From positions 1 through 64,000 of the forward strand of contig NC_089392.1 of assembly GCF_003171515.1 (NCBI RefSeq): a stretch of DNA of 64,000 nt. The letters run 5' to 3'. Below are positions 30,900 through 42,478 of this stretch, piece by piece. Origin of the DNA: Pyrenophora tritici-repentis. Its lineage: Eukaryota; Ascomycota; Dothideomycetes; Pleosporales; Pleosporaceae. Numbering within the stretch: position 1 is the stretch's first letter; each line of letters begins with the position of its first letter. Both the position numbers and the translations under genes were made by a program. The notes below the pieces were generated by a model, which was not told the DNA's origin, ran no database searches, and saw nothing but the letters and a program-made list of their open reading frames with translations.

Positions 30900-33333
30900 C
30901 TAGTCGTCTTCGTTCTCACTATCCTCGATATCGCTGTTCCCCTCAGCTTGGGGCTTTCCATACCAGGCCCGGAGACACTCGCACGCTTCTATAATATCTG
31001 CCTTCAGCCTACCACGGCGATCGACGATAGTAAGCTTCGCGCTACTAAAAAGACGTTCGCATTCATCCGACATAGGCGAGATCGCAAACATGTCTAGAGC
31101 GAAGCGAGCGAGATCTCGTTGGGAGTCGTAGCGAGATAGCCAGTACGCAATAGCCTCATTGCAACCTGCCTCTTCGTTATGAAGCCGGTCAGTAGAGATG
31201 TATTGTTCATACAAATCAGTTGTAGAAACTGGAGCGTCTATTCGAATGCGCTTATGTTCCCGCTGGCGATCAAATGCTGGGTCAGGATCTCTCTCCTTCC
31301 TGGCTGGTGGTGGCAGCATCTCGACAGGGTACCTTCCCTTATACTCTGTCTCCCAGAGATGCTTCACCGCTAATTGTGCGTTTTCAAACCACCTCTTCTT
31401 CTCTTCGTCGCCATGAAGAACCCACTCTTGCCTGAACCATCCCCACTTGCGATATGGATCAAGGATTTGAGCCGCATAATATGCCGGTGGAAGGTCAGTA
31501 TCTTCAGGGAATCGATTTTGCCAATTCAGCTGCTGATTGTTATAGTACTCAACGCACTTTAACCAAGCAGCATCAGCGCAGCCTTGAAGGTACTTCCATG
31601 TAAAGTTGTTATCGTCCTCAGTGTGGATGTCGTGGTAGTGATCCTTCGTCTCGCTTATCTCCCGGAGAAGGCAGTCCAAAGTTGAAAACCAGTCCGCAAG
31701 TGACGTCTTCTTACCTTCAGAAAGCAAAGTTGCAGCATAGAAGTCTTTGAGAGCGAGTTCAATCTTTTCAAGCTCAAACCAGTGCTGTCCATCAAGCTTA
31801 AAGTTCGCGATCCCTACGGAGCCCTTTCCAGGTACATGACGAGCCGAGAAGAGCTCTAAACGTTCTCGAACATTTAATGCACGTGTAATCGAATAAAACC
31901 ATGAGTTCCAGCGGGTCGAGTTGTTCTGGATAAGCTCAAGCCCGTCGAATTGCGAAAGATCTCCGCCGATAATAATTGTAGCAAACTCCTCACGCCGTTG
32001 TGGAGTAAGCCTGATGTATCGCACCAGGTTGTGAAGACGACCCAAACATCCGAACTTCTTCCAGAGCTCTTCCACCTTCGTATAGTCGCCACGTTGATGA
32101 TGCTTCTCCAGCTTCGCAAGATACTTCTCACAGTTTCGCCCCATAAGGAACGCCTGGCAACAGAGGTTGATGACATGGCCCAAGCAACGCAGCCGGCGAT
32201 GACGACGTTGTTTTGACTTCATCCATGGGCAGAGATCCTTGAGTATAAACTCAACAGCGGTATCATTTGCCGAGGCATTATCCAGCATAAAGTATCCAAT
32301 CTGATCTCCGCTAATGTCGTATTCTTCCAGCAATTCAAGGACCACCGATCCAAGATTCTCTCCAGTATGTTCGCCGTATATACGTCGCATACCTAAAGCG
32401 GTAACACGTCGCATGCCGGTAGTATCAATCCACATAGCGACGACGCCTAGGATAGCGTAAGGGTTTGGTGAAGTCCAGAGATCAAAGGAGATAGAGATCC
32501 TACTCCGTGAATGGTGTAGGTCCTCCCTAAGCTGTTGCTTCTTCGATATGAATGCATTCATTACCCAGCTTCGGATAGTCTTCGCAGCCTTCGGGAGGTG
32601 GTTGAGTAGTGCCGGATTTAAAAAGAGGAGTAGTTCACGAAAGTACTGGTTCTCTAATTGAAAGAAGGCGATATGGCAGTACACAATCCAACGAATTAGA
32701 AGCTCTTTAAACTTCTCTACTGACTCCTTCTAGAAAAAGGTGCTGGAAGCAGCCCCATCCTTTTGCTGGTCGATTATAGACTTCCGTACAGAACCCTTTC
32801 GCTTGATGCCACTCTGGGGATCAATCTGGTGCTTCTGTTCCAGGTGATTCCGGATCCTAGAAGTGCCATTGATGACAAACAACTCTTGCTTGCTCTTCCC
32901 AACCCTGCACTCATGGCAGTAATACACCTCTTTCTTATCGCTATCTCGAATGTATTGGACAGACTCCGCAACAATCAATCGATCGACATGATTGATTCCT
33001 ATATAGGTTAAAGAATTACTTCATTAGGCAGCCTTTAACCTAGATAGGAATCAATCATGCCGATCTGATTGATTGTTGCGGAGTCTGGTATTGGAGTCCG
33101 TACTTCCAGATGTGTGATGTACCTTGACGGAAATCCTTCCTTGCAATTATTGCACGTTTCACGTACGTGATACCGCCCTGCACGAACTCATCTGGAGATT
33201 CGTGATATTGAATAGGAGTGGGTGATAGTATAGGGGTGGGTGATGACGTGGGGATAGGAGATGGAGTAAGAGACGTTAAATCTAGTCTTATAATATTCGA
33301 TGGGGACGGTGAGGTTGGTGTTGAAGGCTCCAT
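30900..33333 (-). pseudogene. hAT-1 transposase, one nonsense codon and a MITE
   Basis: The gene starts at ATG 33333. It is cut by MITE-A copy 3 at 32960-33087 and has a stop (TAG for the TGG of copy 1) at about 32730. The remaining 594 codons (30900-32684) are open and include the catalytic core and dimerisation region. Its lesions are different from those in copy 1. Confidence 0.9.
32960..33087 (+). mobile_element. MITE-A copy 3 (128 bp)
   Basis: Target duplication GTATTGGA is perfect. The empty site is visible in hAT-1 copy 1 at about 5650. It disrupts the BED-finger coding region. Confidence 0.95.
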
Positions 33334-34509
33334 AACAATAGTATATAAGTAGGTTGTTAAGGACTTGATTGTTCTATGTAAGTAGAAGACTTACCTTGAT
33401 CTTAATGACTCATATTGTGCTAAATTTTCTGGCTAGATTAGTCTAAGATCTAGTCACGTGGACCTATTTATAGCCGGACCGGTCCGATCATCTAGACCGG
33501 TCCGACCACGGTCTCAAAAAATCGCCAGACCAGACCAAGTCTTGGCGGTCTAGACCAGACCAAGACCAAGTCAGACCAGACCATTCCGATCACTGGCCTG
33601 AGCACATCAATATACTCAGCAATCACCTGCCAGTCATGGGCATTGATCCCATCAGACCTCATCCAATCCGGCGCTGCAGGCAGCTTGTTGTTACGACTTC
33701 GGGCGTACGCGTCTTCAGTTTCAATCTTCTGAATATGGTAGTTGGCGTACCCATTAACCGCTAATTGCAACTCAACAGCGCGCTCAAAACACGAAACGTA
33801 AGAGTTCCAGCGAGTAACAACTGGCTTGACGGGCTCCTTGATTTTGTGCTGTTCTGTTGGCGCGTTGACAGGCTGGTCCCTAATAGCGAGCTTCTGATAC
33901 TTCTCAAAAAGAGCGTACTGTTGTGGTGTTTTGATGTAGTTGATAACCGCGAGAAGCACTCCTAATGGTCCATCGCCTCGCCAAGTAGCCATGTTCTCAG
34001 CTTCGTTCACGCGCTCAGTCTCCTCGTTGTCGTAGGACTCTTTCTCCTCACCCCAGAGTAGCATCTGGCCAATGAGATTAAGCGTATGAGGACCGCAGCG
34101 AAGGCGACGCTCGGTAGCGCTGAAGCCCATCTGCAAGGCGAGAGTGTTGATCGTGGTGTTGTTGTTATGTGCGTTGTCGAGGACGAAGTAACCGAGCTTG
34201 CCCACAGTGATTTCGAACTGCTTGAATATTGCCATCACGACCTCAGCCATGGCCTCGCCGGTGTGGGCACCTGTCAGTTGTGGGAGCGCAATAGGCAAGT
34301 CCCTGAGCTCGCCAGAGCTATCAACGTAGTGGGCGACGATACCTAAGTAACCGCGCTTGCCACCTTTTGTCGTCCATCCGTCAAAGCTTATATGGACTTT
34401 GCTCATTGATTCTGAAAGGCTTGCGACAACCTTTGGTAACAGGTAGTTGTACAGGCGTATAACGTATCGTGAGACGCTGTTATGAGATGCCCACAGGGCT
34501 CGTTCTGCC

Positions 34510-34671
34510 CACAGTCCGCAACAATCAATTAAGTGGGTCCTAGAAGGTTCAGATTGGATTGATTGATTACCGCTTTAAGCCTAGTAGTTACCTATAGGAG
34601 TTTAAGCCCTACCTAGATAGGTAAGTGGGTCTAGGAGAGTGACCGGATTGAATTGATTGTTGCGGAGTCTA
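34510..34671 (-). mobile_element. MITE-B copy 3 (162 bp)
   Basis: Target duplication GTTCTGCC is perfect. It is inverted relative to copies 1, 2, 4 and 5 on the plus strand, and interrupts the hAT-3 transposase upstream of the core. Confidence 0.95.
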
Positions 34672-35064
34672 GTTCTGCCTCTACGCTAGCTAATTGTATC
34701 ATATTGCGAAAAGACGATGATTCGAATTGTGAGAGTGGGAGGTTGTTTTCGACGAGCCAGGTGACGGCCGCAAGCCTAAACTCTTGTATATTGAAGTTGG
34801 TAAGCTCGTTGGCAACAGCCTGAGAGCAGCCCTTCTGAAGGGCGCGTTCGAGGAGAGTTTCTTTCCGAGGAGCGACGGTAGTGCGCTTACTTGGAGGCTT
34901 CAAGCCATGACCTTTCTTGTCTTCTCCGAGATGACGTGCTGGCGCTGATGGAGACTGCGAGACGTCATGTATGCCACGGCCAACAGTAGTGAACTTGTGC
35001 TTATAGCAATAGTGGCAGATCCACGTGACTTTTGCGACGTCGCTGCGCAAGGCGATGCGATAGC

Positions 35065-35226
35065 TAGACTCCGCAACAATCAATTCAATCCGGTCACTCT
35101 CCTAGACCCACTTACCTATCTAGGTAGGGCTTAAACTCCTATAGGTAACTACTAGGCTTAAAGCGGTAATCAATCAATCCAATCTGAACCTTCTAGGACC
35201 CACTTAATTGATTGTTGCGGACTGTG
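35065..35226 (+). mobile_element. MITE-B copy 4 (162 bp)
   Basis: Target duplication GCGATAGC is perfect. It interrupts the hAT-3 transposase just before the BED-like finger. Confidence 0.95.
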
Positions 35227-35730
35227 GCGATAGCTATGGCTGTATACCCAGCTTGCTCGGTTCGAAAGTGATGTGGGCGGCTTGCAGTGCTTTGGGTAGC
35301 GACTCCAATTAAAGCCGTCGTATTTGTCCTCTACCCATACGAAACCCTCGTCGACAGCCTCGCTAGCTGCTCCTGAAGCTGCAACAGTGGCATGCTCGCT
35401 GCCCTCAGGTGGTGGGATGATTGTCTCTTCGGCGCGCGACTCTCGGAGGGTCGCTTCAAAATTTGGTGCTTGTGGCGCGGCGACGAGAGCTTGACGCGGC
35501 GACAGCGGTGGAGGAGGTGGAGATGGTGAGAATGGCCGAGTATCGACTAGCACAGGTTGGCTGGCAGTCCCGCGATGACGCGCTGCGACTCTAGGGCGCT
35601 TCGAAGTTGTCGCGATTTCTAGAGCATTAACGCGTGTTCTTTTTGCTGGCATCATAGCAACGGCGAGGTAGATAATAGCTGCAAATAGAGACGCGTTGAT
35701 GGAGTATAGGTGAGTGTGGTGGGTGATAAG

Positions 35731-35892
35731 TAGACTCCGCAACAATCAATTCAATCCGGTCACTCTCCTAGACCCACTTACCTATCTAGGTAGGGCTTAA
35801 ACTCCTATAGGTAACTACTAGGCTTAAAGCGGTAATCAATCAATCCAATCTGAACCTTCTAGGACCCACTTAATTGATTGTTGCGGACTGTG
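35731..35892 (+). mobile_element. MITE-B copy 5 (162 bp)
   Basis: Target duplication GTGATAAG is perfect. It lies about 75 bp upstream of the hAT-3 transposase start, so it may separate the gene from its promoter. Confidence 0.95.
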
Positions 35893-36250
35893 GTGATAAG
35901 TAGTAAGTGAAGTGTCGCAGAAGGAGAATATTGTTGCCAGGCCGTTAGCCGGAAATTTAGTAGCTTATTTGCTAGAAATATAGCAAAAAAGAGTGTATTT
36001 TATGTTATAACTAGGTTTCGAACTTACGCACTACACCTAAAAATCATCGTGAGATTGCCCCTCCACCAAGTCCTTCAGCCCCAAGTTTCCAACCGCCCCA
36101 TCTAACCAAGCTAAGCAAGCTGACTGAGCGAGCGCCTATCCCTAAGCTCGCTCGGCTTGCAAGCGCGCATTGCGCGCTCAGCTCATTCGGCTTGGTCAAA
36201 ACGTCCAAGCCGAGCGAGCTGAGCGAGCCGGCTCGCTCGTTGACAAGTAT
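35893..36250. other. hAT-3 subterminal region
   Basis: This is non-coding and contains an inverted-repeat-rich stretch (36110-36240) of AGCGAGC/GCTCGCT words that matches in kind the opposite end (29740-29850). Such arrays are common near hAT ends as transposase binding sites. Confidence 0.6.
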
Positions 36251-39200
36251 GCATAGACCTTACCTTCTCGAATATCCCCTTTGCCACAACTGAAGTAGCA
36301 GAGGACCTACACTGTGGCTCTAACCACTTTACCTTACTCACCACAATCCCCGCTAGAGGGCGCCAACCTCTAGACCAATTCCACTACAGGGTGCCAACAA
36401 GACGCCTGCACCAGTTTAACGCTCTAGTTGAACTTCACCTCCAAGCACACCCAATCAGCCCTATCAACACGAAAGCAGACATTGAGTCATCTATTGCTAG
36501 CTTAGAAAGAACCCTATGGGCCGCGCTCAAGGGCGCTGGCACACCAGACAGGGCAAAAGGTCACTCAGCACCATAGTGGACAGAAGATTGCGTAGAAGCC
36601 CACAGCTGGCACCGGGCTGCCAGGAACTTAGCAGAACCAGGGACGGTCCCAATCGAAACCAGGGAGTTCCTTGCCGTCGTGCGGAAAGCGAAGAAGGAGT
36701 ACTGGGCGAACCGGATTAACAATATCACTACAGATGAGGAGTTATATAGCCTGCTAGGTTGGCATAAACTTACCCTAGGACAGCAGGACATCCCACTTAT
36801 CGTGAACAACCAAACCATCTCAGACCCACTAGAAAAAGCCGAAGCCCTGCGGGTGGAAATCCTGGACCGGTTCAGCGCTGAGGACGACCTGCCGGAGCCA
36901 GTATGGCCTACCGAAACACCGGCGGGTACACTGCCATGGGACACCCACATCCCTATGGAAGAAGTCGAGAGAAGCACTATTGGGGTGTCCAGCACCTCGC
37001 CAGGCACCGATCGAATCACCGTCCGGCTTCTCAAGACCTGCTGGGCTTAGGTTAGGACCTACATCCGCTCTATCTTTCAGAAGTGCCTTGAGCTCTGCTA
37101 CTTCCCCACAGCCTGGAAAACGGCCGAAGTCGCCATGATACTAAAGGTCGGCAAGAAGGACCGCACCTCCCCAAGATCCATGCGTCTAATAGCCCTCCTA
37201 TCCTGCCTAGGCAAAGGACTTGAACGGGTTGTAGCAAGACGGCTGGCCTGGACCGCAATGACTCACGAGATACTCAGCCCCCAGCATGTAGGCGCGCTCC
37301 CGAAACGCTCTGCAATAGACCTGCTGGCCTCCTTCACACACGATACACAAAGAGCTTGGGCATTGGGCAAGAAGGTGACTATGGTTACTATGGACGTTCA
37401 AGGAGCCTTTGACGCACTTCTTAAGAACCGGCTACTCGTCCGCATGGCAAAGCAGGGCTGGCCAGACCTAGTGCTCAAATTTGTCAACAGTTTCCTCACA
37501 GATCGCAAAGTCAGGGTTAGATTAGGCAAGGCAACCACCCAGTGCTACACCGTGGCCTGCGGAACACCCCAAGGATCACCACTGTCCCCAGTCCTCTACA
37601 CACTATACCTAGCAGAGCTTCTAAACCAGGACACAACCCGCCGCTTCGGGTATGCTGACGACGTCTGCATATACCGGGCCTCGAACTCTCTGGATGAAAA
37701 CGTTCGCCTGCTGGCAGAAGATGTCAGAGCTATCAACGAGTGGGGTGCAGCAAACAAGGTTGCCTTCGCACCAGAAAAGTTGGAAATAATGCACCTCACT
37801 AGGCAATGGGATAACTATTCCCCGCCCTGTGTTGTGGACGACTCCCTCACCATTACACCAATTACAGATCAGGACGACGGAGTCCAACCCGCCTGCCGAT
37901 GGCTGGGGTCTAGTTTGATCGAAAGCTTAACTTCAAAAGACACGTTGAAACGAGAGCAGCGACAGCCCGCAAAGTTGCCCATCACATCCGTAGTCTTGCC
38001 AACACAGTTAATGGCCCCCCAGCCTCAGCCCTCCGCAAAGCAGTCACTACCTGCATAATGCTATGTCTCCTCTACGGAGCAGAAGCATGGTTTGAAGGCC
38101 GCACCAAGAACCCTCTGACCAACCGATCGGACCAACCGCCCGTAGTTAGCACTAGGATTAGCTGGCACCTCAAAGCCCTCAACCAGACACTCACCATCGC
38201 GGCTCGCGCTATCCTCCCTGCCTGGAAAACCTATCCAGGATGGGCACTCTTTCGAGACGCCGGCTTACCATCAGCACTCATTATGCTAGAAGAAGCAAAG
38301 CTGAGATTCGCTCTGCATCTGCAAGTAGTCGATAAGAACCACCTACTTACAGCCAGGATCAAGATCTCGGTGATACCGAAGGGCAGGGGAGCTGGAGGTT
38401 TGCAGAAGCTACACTCCAAAGTCCAGCGACTTGGGTTGATTCTTCCTACCATTCCCAGACACACCCTCATAGCGCCGCACTACTCTCTAGGGTGCCGCAC
38501 TGACCCAACAAACGGTATAGCCAAGGCTGAGGCCGCCAAATTATTTACGAAGTGGTGGGACACCCTTACCAACCAGGACGTCACCATCTTCTCTGATGGA
38601 TCAGAACAGCGCACTGACGGCGAACGCTTTGTCACCTACGGCTACGCGATATACTAGGCCCAGACTCAGATTGCCATAGGGAGGGGATCGCTTAATCCCC
38701 AATCCCATGTATTCGATGCCGAAGCAGTGGGTGCTTGGAGAGGTCTCCAGCACGCTATCAGACTAGCCCCCATAGCCACCGCAGGCTATGGATGTGTATT
38801 GACTCAACGTCAGTTATCTGGGGTATACGGGGCAACGCCCCCACATCGTCGCAATGGGCATTCCTTGAGTGCCAGGCAGCAATGGCAGTCTTCAACATAC
38901 AAGTACGCTGGTCGCCAGGCCACACCAGGATTATTGGGAATGAGGCAGCAGACCGCCTTGCCGATGCCGAAGCAAAAGCACCCAGCCAGCCTTACGGCAT
39001 GGCCGCGGAACCGACAGCATCTAGGGTGCGTTCAATCGCTAAGTCCTTGCTCAACGCTGCCAGGCAGCGCTGGTGGGACCAAACTCGGACCTAAATGTCG
39101 GCCTGGTACCGGCAATGGGAACTACCCTACCAAACCACAAAGACACCAATCGAACTGACGCTTCCGCGCCCTGTTCTCGCGCATCTGCTGGCCATCCGGT

Positions 39201-39830
39201 CACGACATGGGGACTTTGCATGGTACCACATCAAATTCAGACACGACACAGCAGAATTGAATTGTTCTTGCGGGCGACTTAAAACACCTAAGCACATGCT
39301 CTTCTGCAGAAAAACAAGACGCTCTTTTAGCAGATGGCCGCTCCGACCATCCAGCCCCCAAGCAATATGAAAGAGGCCGTCAGGTACCTTAAGGCTCTAC
39401 TTACTGAGCCTGAACACTTCGAGTCACTTTTGGAGCTCACCAAGTACTTCACAACAATCTGCCGGCGATAATTTTAGTTTCGGCATTACAAAACACATTA
39501 CTAGGCGGCCTTTAGCCGCTTATGTCTATGTCATCAGTCCCTCGCTCATTTACCACCTCTACACCTCCTCCCCAGCTTCAACGCTAACGCCCTAGGCCTA
39601 CTAGCCCTAGAACAAGAGCTCTGCTTCATTGCTCAACACATCTACAGCCCCACAGCCCGGAACCTAGATAGAGTCTTTTCAACTAGCGGAAATTACCCTA
39701 CCAGACTGCACACACTGCCAACACCCAAAGAATAGGAGCACCTGAGTACCATACAGGGCGCTACCCGTCTTTCATGCCCCCTGGGAGGCTTTCATAGGAC
39801 GTTAAACAATACATACATACATACATACAC
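36251..39830 (+). pseudogene. LINE-2: decayed non-LTR retrotransposon, 5' truncated
   Basis: It begins inside the endonuclease domain (IDLTFSNIPFA) and runs through the reverse transcriptase (DVQGAFDALLKN, TPQGSPLSP, YADD near 37650) and the RNase H (IFSDGSEQRT, WSPGHTRIIGNEAAD) to a terminal zinc-finger end (CSCGRLKTPKHMLFC). In-frame stops are at 36574 and 37048, further stops and frame changes near 37900, 38058, 38655 and 39094. The 3' end has an (ACAT)n tail at 39810-39829. It is a different family from LINE-1 and clearly dead. Confidence 0.85.
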
Positions 39831-40030
39831 AATACCACCTCAGTTCAATCCTTCAATTCTTCCAGCACTCACAATCCCCCACAGATAGGGATGGGGGCAC
39901 GTGACCTACAGAGCGCCGAGTTGGTGCCGTGACAGTTGGGGTGTTGGGGTGAGCATTACGCGCACATCCTCGTTAGGTCTAGAAACTCGTAATTTTTCTT
40001 CTCAACATCTATGTTGCTAGCCTCTAATAC
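39831..40030. other. P450 3' flanking region
   Basis: This is a short stretch between the LINE-2 tail and the P450 stop codon. No gene or element is recognised. Confidence 0.5.
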
Positions 40031-41569
40031 CTATACACACGCTCTTTCTTTGACAATACAGTATAAAGTCTGCTTCGCGAAGAATAATGTCTTCCACATG
40101 TATCCCTCTCCATGCTTACTATCTGCCACCACTTGAAAATCAAACTTTTTTACGATCTGCGGGATGACTTTGTACATCTCTAACAAGCTGATGTTCTTAC
40201 CAATACATGTCCGCGATCCAGCACCAAATGTAAGGAAGTTCCGGTCCATCACTGCACGCTTCTCAGCGTCCTGCACTAACCAACGCTCCGGTCTGAATTT
40301 AGAAGCATCTGGACCAAAAATCTCTTTATTGTTATGGATAACCCATGGGTTGACGCCGACTTCAGTACCAGCAGGAAAATAACGCCCTGCAAGATTTGCA
40401 CCGCCGATGCCGATAATACGTGTCAAGGGTGCGCCAACCGCAGGATGCATGCGAAGTGTTTCCTGAATTACTGCACGAAGATAGGGTAGCTTTTGAGACT
40501 CCTTGAACGTAATTGGGTCCGATGCTGCGCCTCTGTTTACAGCATCGTCGAGTTCTTCCCGTAACTTAGCGAGTACGTCTGGATGCATGGATAGGTAGGC
40601 GATGGTGGCGGTCAACGAGATGGCCGTCGTATCTGAGCCTGCTCCAATATTGCTTCCGCAAGCGTTTATTGTGTCGAGTCGAGTAGCTTTGCCATTTTTT
40701 TCAAGCGGCAGCAGCTTGTCAAGGAAGTCCTGGCGATCTTTTGGAGATATAGTCTGCCCCGAGACACGGTTCTGAATCTGTAAAAGGATGAAATCCATGA
40801 CCTTCATGAAGGGCGACTTTATACCCAGATATTCGGCCGCCTTGCATAAGGCCCAGTGCACCTCAGGAATAAGCCCAACTTTGGCGCCGTAATCGAGCCC
40901 TTCGTCAATAGCAGTAATGAGACCTGCCTTGTCGCCATCTTCTTCCATAAATCCAAACCTCGAACCTAAGGTGATCTCTCCAATCACATCAAATGCATAG
41001 TATTGCATTAAATGTCGTACATTAAGTTGTTTTCCACTGCCCGAGTATTCTTTTAGTCTTCTAAGTAAAATACTGTTGCATGCGTTTACGAACGGCTCAT
41101 ACGAGAGCAAATTGTTGTTTGAATACAATTGACTGATTGGGCGTCTAATGTTGGCATGGATCTGAACATTAACTTCGCTAAACAAATTGCCCTGGGACGG
41201 ATCTCCAAATGGAGTGTAGTAATTCGACTTGTCTAGGGCGTTGTGATAGCCTAGAAGGACCCTAGAAGCTCCAGTGTCGTTGACGCTGTATCGATTCGGC
41301 GCAAGTCTAACAACAGGTCCTACACACGTAAGTAAATATCAATTTAAGACTTAGGCACAAAACATACCGTATTCCTCATGTAGGGCTATATTATAGGTTG
41401 CAAAATCGTGTTTACGCACCGCACGTAATTCCCAGAGACGCGTGAAACGTGCGAGAAACGGACCAGGCACGCTGCGAAGCGGTGTCATCAACGCTCTAAT
41501 GATAGGACTAATCACTAGATAGATGACAAGTAAAACTAGAGCACCTGTGTATAGCTGACTGTTCGACAT
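40031..41569 (-). CDS. Cytochrome P450 monooxygenase (pisatin-demethylase-like group)
   Basis: Exon 1 is 41368-41569 and exon 2 is 40031-41319, giving 496 residues. The 48-bp intron 41320-41367 has donor GTATGT and acceptor TGTGTAG in phase 1, and joining restores HEEYGPVVRLAPNRYS. An N-terminal membrane anchor lies at about residues 5-27, followed by the SVPGP hinge. AGSDTT of the I helix is at 294-299, ETLR of the K helix at 354-357, FRPERW at 409-414, and the haem loop FGAGSRTCIG at 432-441 with Cys439. It is therefore a complete, probably ER-bound class II enzyme using a P450 reductase. By general look it resembles CYP57-type pisatin demethylases, but the substrate cannot be inferred. It is the only ordinary cellular gene I see and has no cluster neighbours in the window. 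Confidence 0.9.
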
Positions 41570-42478
41570 TTTGGTTCTTAATAGCAGTGGCCAGGAAAAA
41601 GTAGAAAGAAGCAGAGATAGCGCTCTAAAGAGCTCTGTGCAGAACAGTGTAAATCTAGTAAAACCTTTATTTATACGGGCTAGTCAGAATTCCGTTCCTT
41701 TACTTTTCGTCCGCTGATTCTCTTCCCGCACGGAAGCCGCGCAACGTCTCCACTTGTTTTCAACTCTAGCAAAGAACAAGGCTTTAATTATGGGCCGACG
41801 TATGCCGACGTATCCAAAGTCGGCGTTCCTATAAAGCCGACTTGCCGTTAGCACCACCGAGCTGGCCGGCGTAACGTCGATCCAAGCGTGCCGGGACGCA
41901 CGGTGTAACAGGACACTTTCTCTTCCGGACTCTTAGATTGCCCCAAGCGTTCTCAAATAACGTCGGAGACGGGTGAGCTGTTCAGACGGGTGAGCTGGTC
42001 ACTCTGCCAAGACCCCACCAAAACTTCAATTATCCTATTATGCCACAACGTAATGTGGTGGAGCAAGTGGGAATGAACGGACCCGAAGGGTGTCGAGACG
42101 CGGTGAGAGCCTTCACTAGTATTCACGGTGAATCAGGCTTCCCGTGCTCTGATTGGCCAGGCACTGATTAGTCAGCTGCTCCATGCGCGCACCATAGATA
42201 TTCTCCCTTCTCCCGTAGCTCCAATACAACAAGTTCACGCACGTTTTCTCCACCTTCATCAGAGATGGTGTTCGGCGGGGCGTCTCGCGAATCCGGGCGT
42301 CTCGCGCACGGGCACGTTATACTACCGAGGCGCCCGGCGTAACCATCCACCCGGCGTGACCATCCACCCGAACACCAAAATCGACAGCACAACATGAAGC
42401 TATTGAGCCACGTGCGATAGCTATAATCGCGATATTTTTTTAGAGTTGAGTTCTATAGGCCTTAATTAATATATATAG
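41570..42478. other. Non-coding region between P450 and Pogo remnant
   Basis: It holds the P450 upstream region and about 800 bp of unique-looking sequence. GCCGACGTAT is repeated in tandem near 41793-41812 with an inverted match close by (AGTCGGCG). GGGCGTCTCGCG and CCATCCACCCG are each repeated locally around 42275-42370. I see no gene. Confidence 0.5.
41668..41675 (-). promoter_or_regulatory. Candidate TATA box of the P450 gene
   Basis: TATAAATA on the minus strand lies about 100 bp upstream of the P450 ATG, a usual distance for fungal promoters. No other regulatory motif is obvious. Confidence 0.45.

Larger units (their letters stand above)
30729..33595 (-). mobile_element. hAT-1 DNA transposon, copy 2 (2,867 bp)
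   Basis: The terminal repeats are the same as in copy 1 (CAGTGATCGGAATGGTCTGG). The target duplication GCCTGAGC is at 30721-30728 and 33596-33603. It is inserted in the hAT-3 transposase and itself carries MITE-A copy 3. Confidence 0.95.
29906..35655 (-). pseudogene. hAT-3 transposase, broken by four insertions
   Basis: The probable start is ATG 35655 (MPAKR after a second Met) and the stop is at 29906. The pieces are 35227-35655, 34672-35064, 33596-34509 and 29906-30728. A BED-like finger (CHYCYKHK, then an ARHLGEDKKGH region) is followed by the core (ISFDGWTTKGG, YFVLDNAHNNNT) and the C-terminal dimerisation part (SSCECERLFSELGDLL). The intron found in hAT-2 at the equivalent place is absent here. 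Only the four insertions are obvious lesions; the coding pieces themselves remain open. Confidence 0.85.
29726..36250 (-). mobile_element. hAT-3 DNA transposon with nested insertions
   Basis: The left end reads CACAGATGTCAATGAGC and the right end, inverted, CATACTTGTCAACGAGC, a weak terminal repeat. Both subterminal regions are rich in AGCGAGC and GCTCGCTCGGCTT words. The transposase is related to that of hAT-2. Inside lie hAT-1 copy 2 and MITE-B copies 3, 4 and 5. Left flank is old Gypsy, right flank is LINE-2, and flanking 8-mers do not match. The right limit is uncertain by a few bases. Confidence 0.75.

Noticed and set aside
36290..36390. tRNA-like stretch before LINE-2
   Set aside because: A few tRNA-like words are present, but the sequence translates in frame as LINE endonuclease and does not fold as a cloverleaf by eye.
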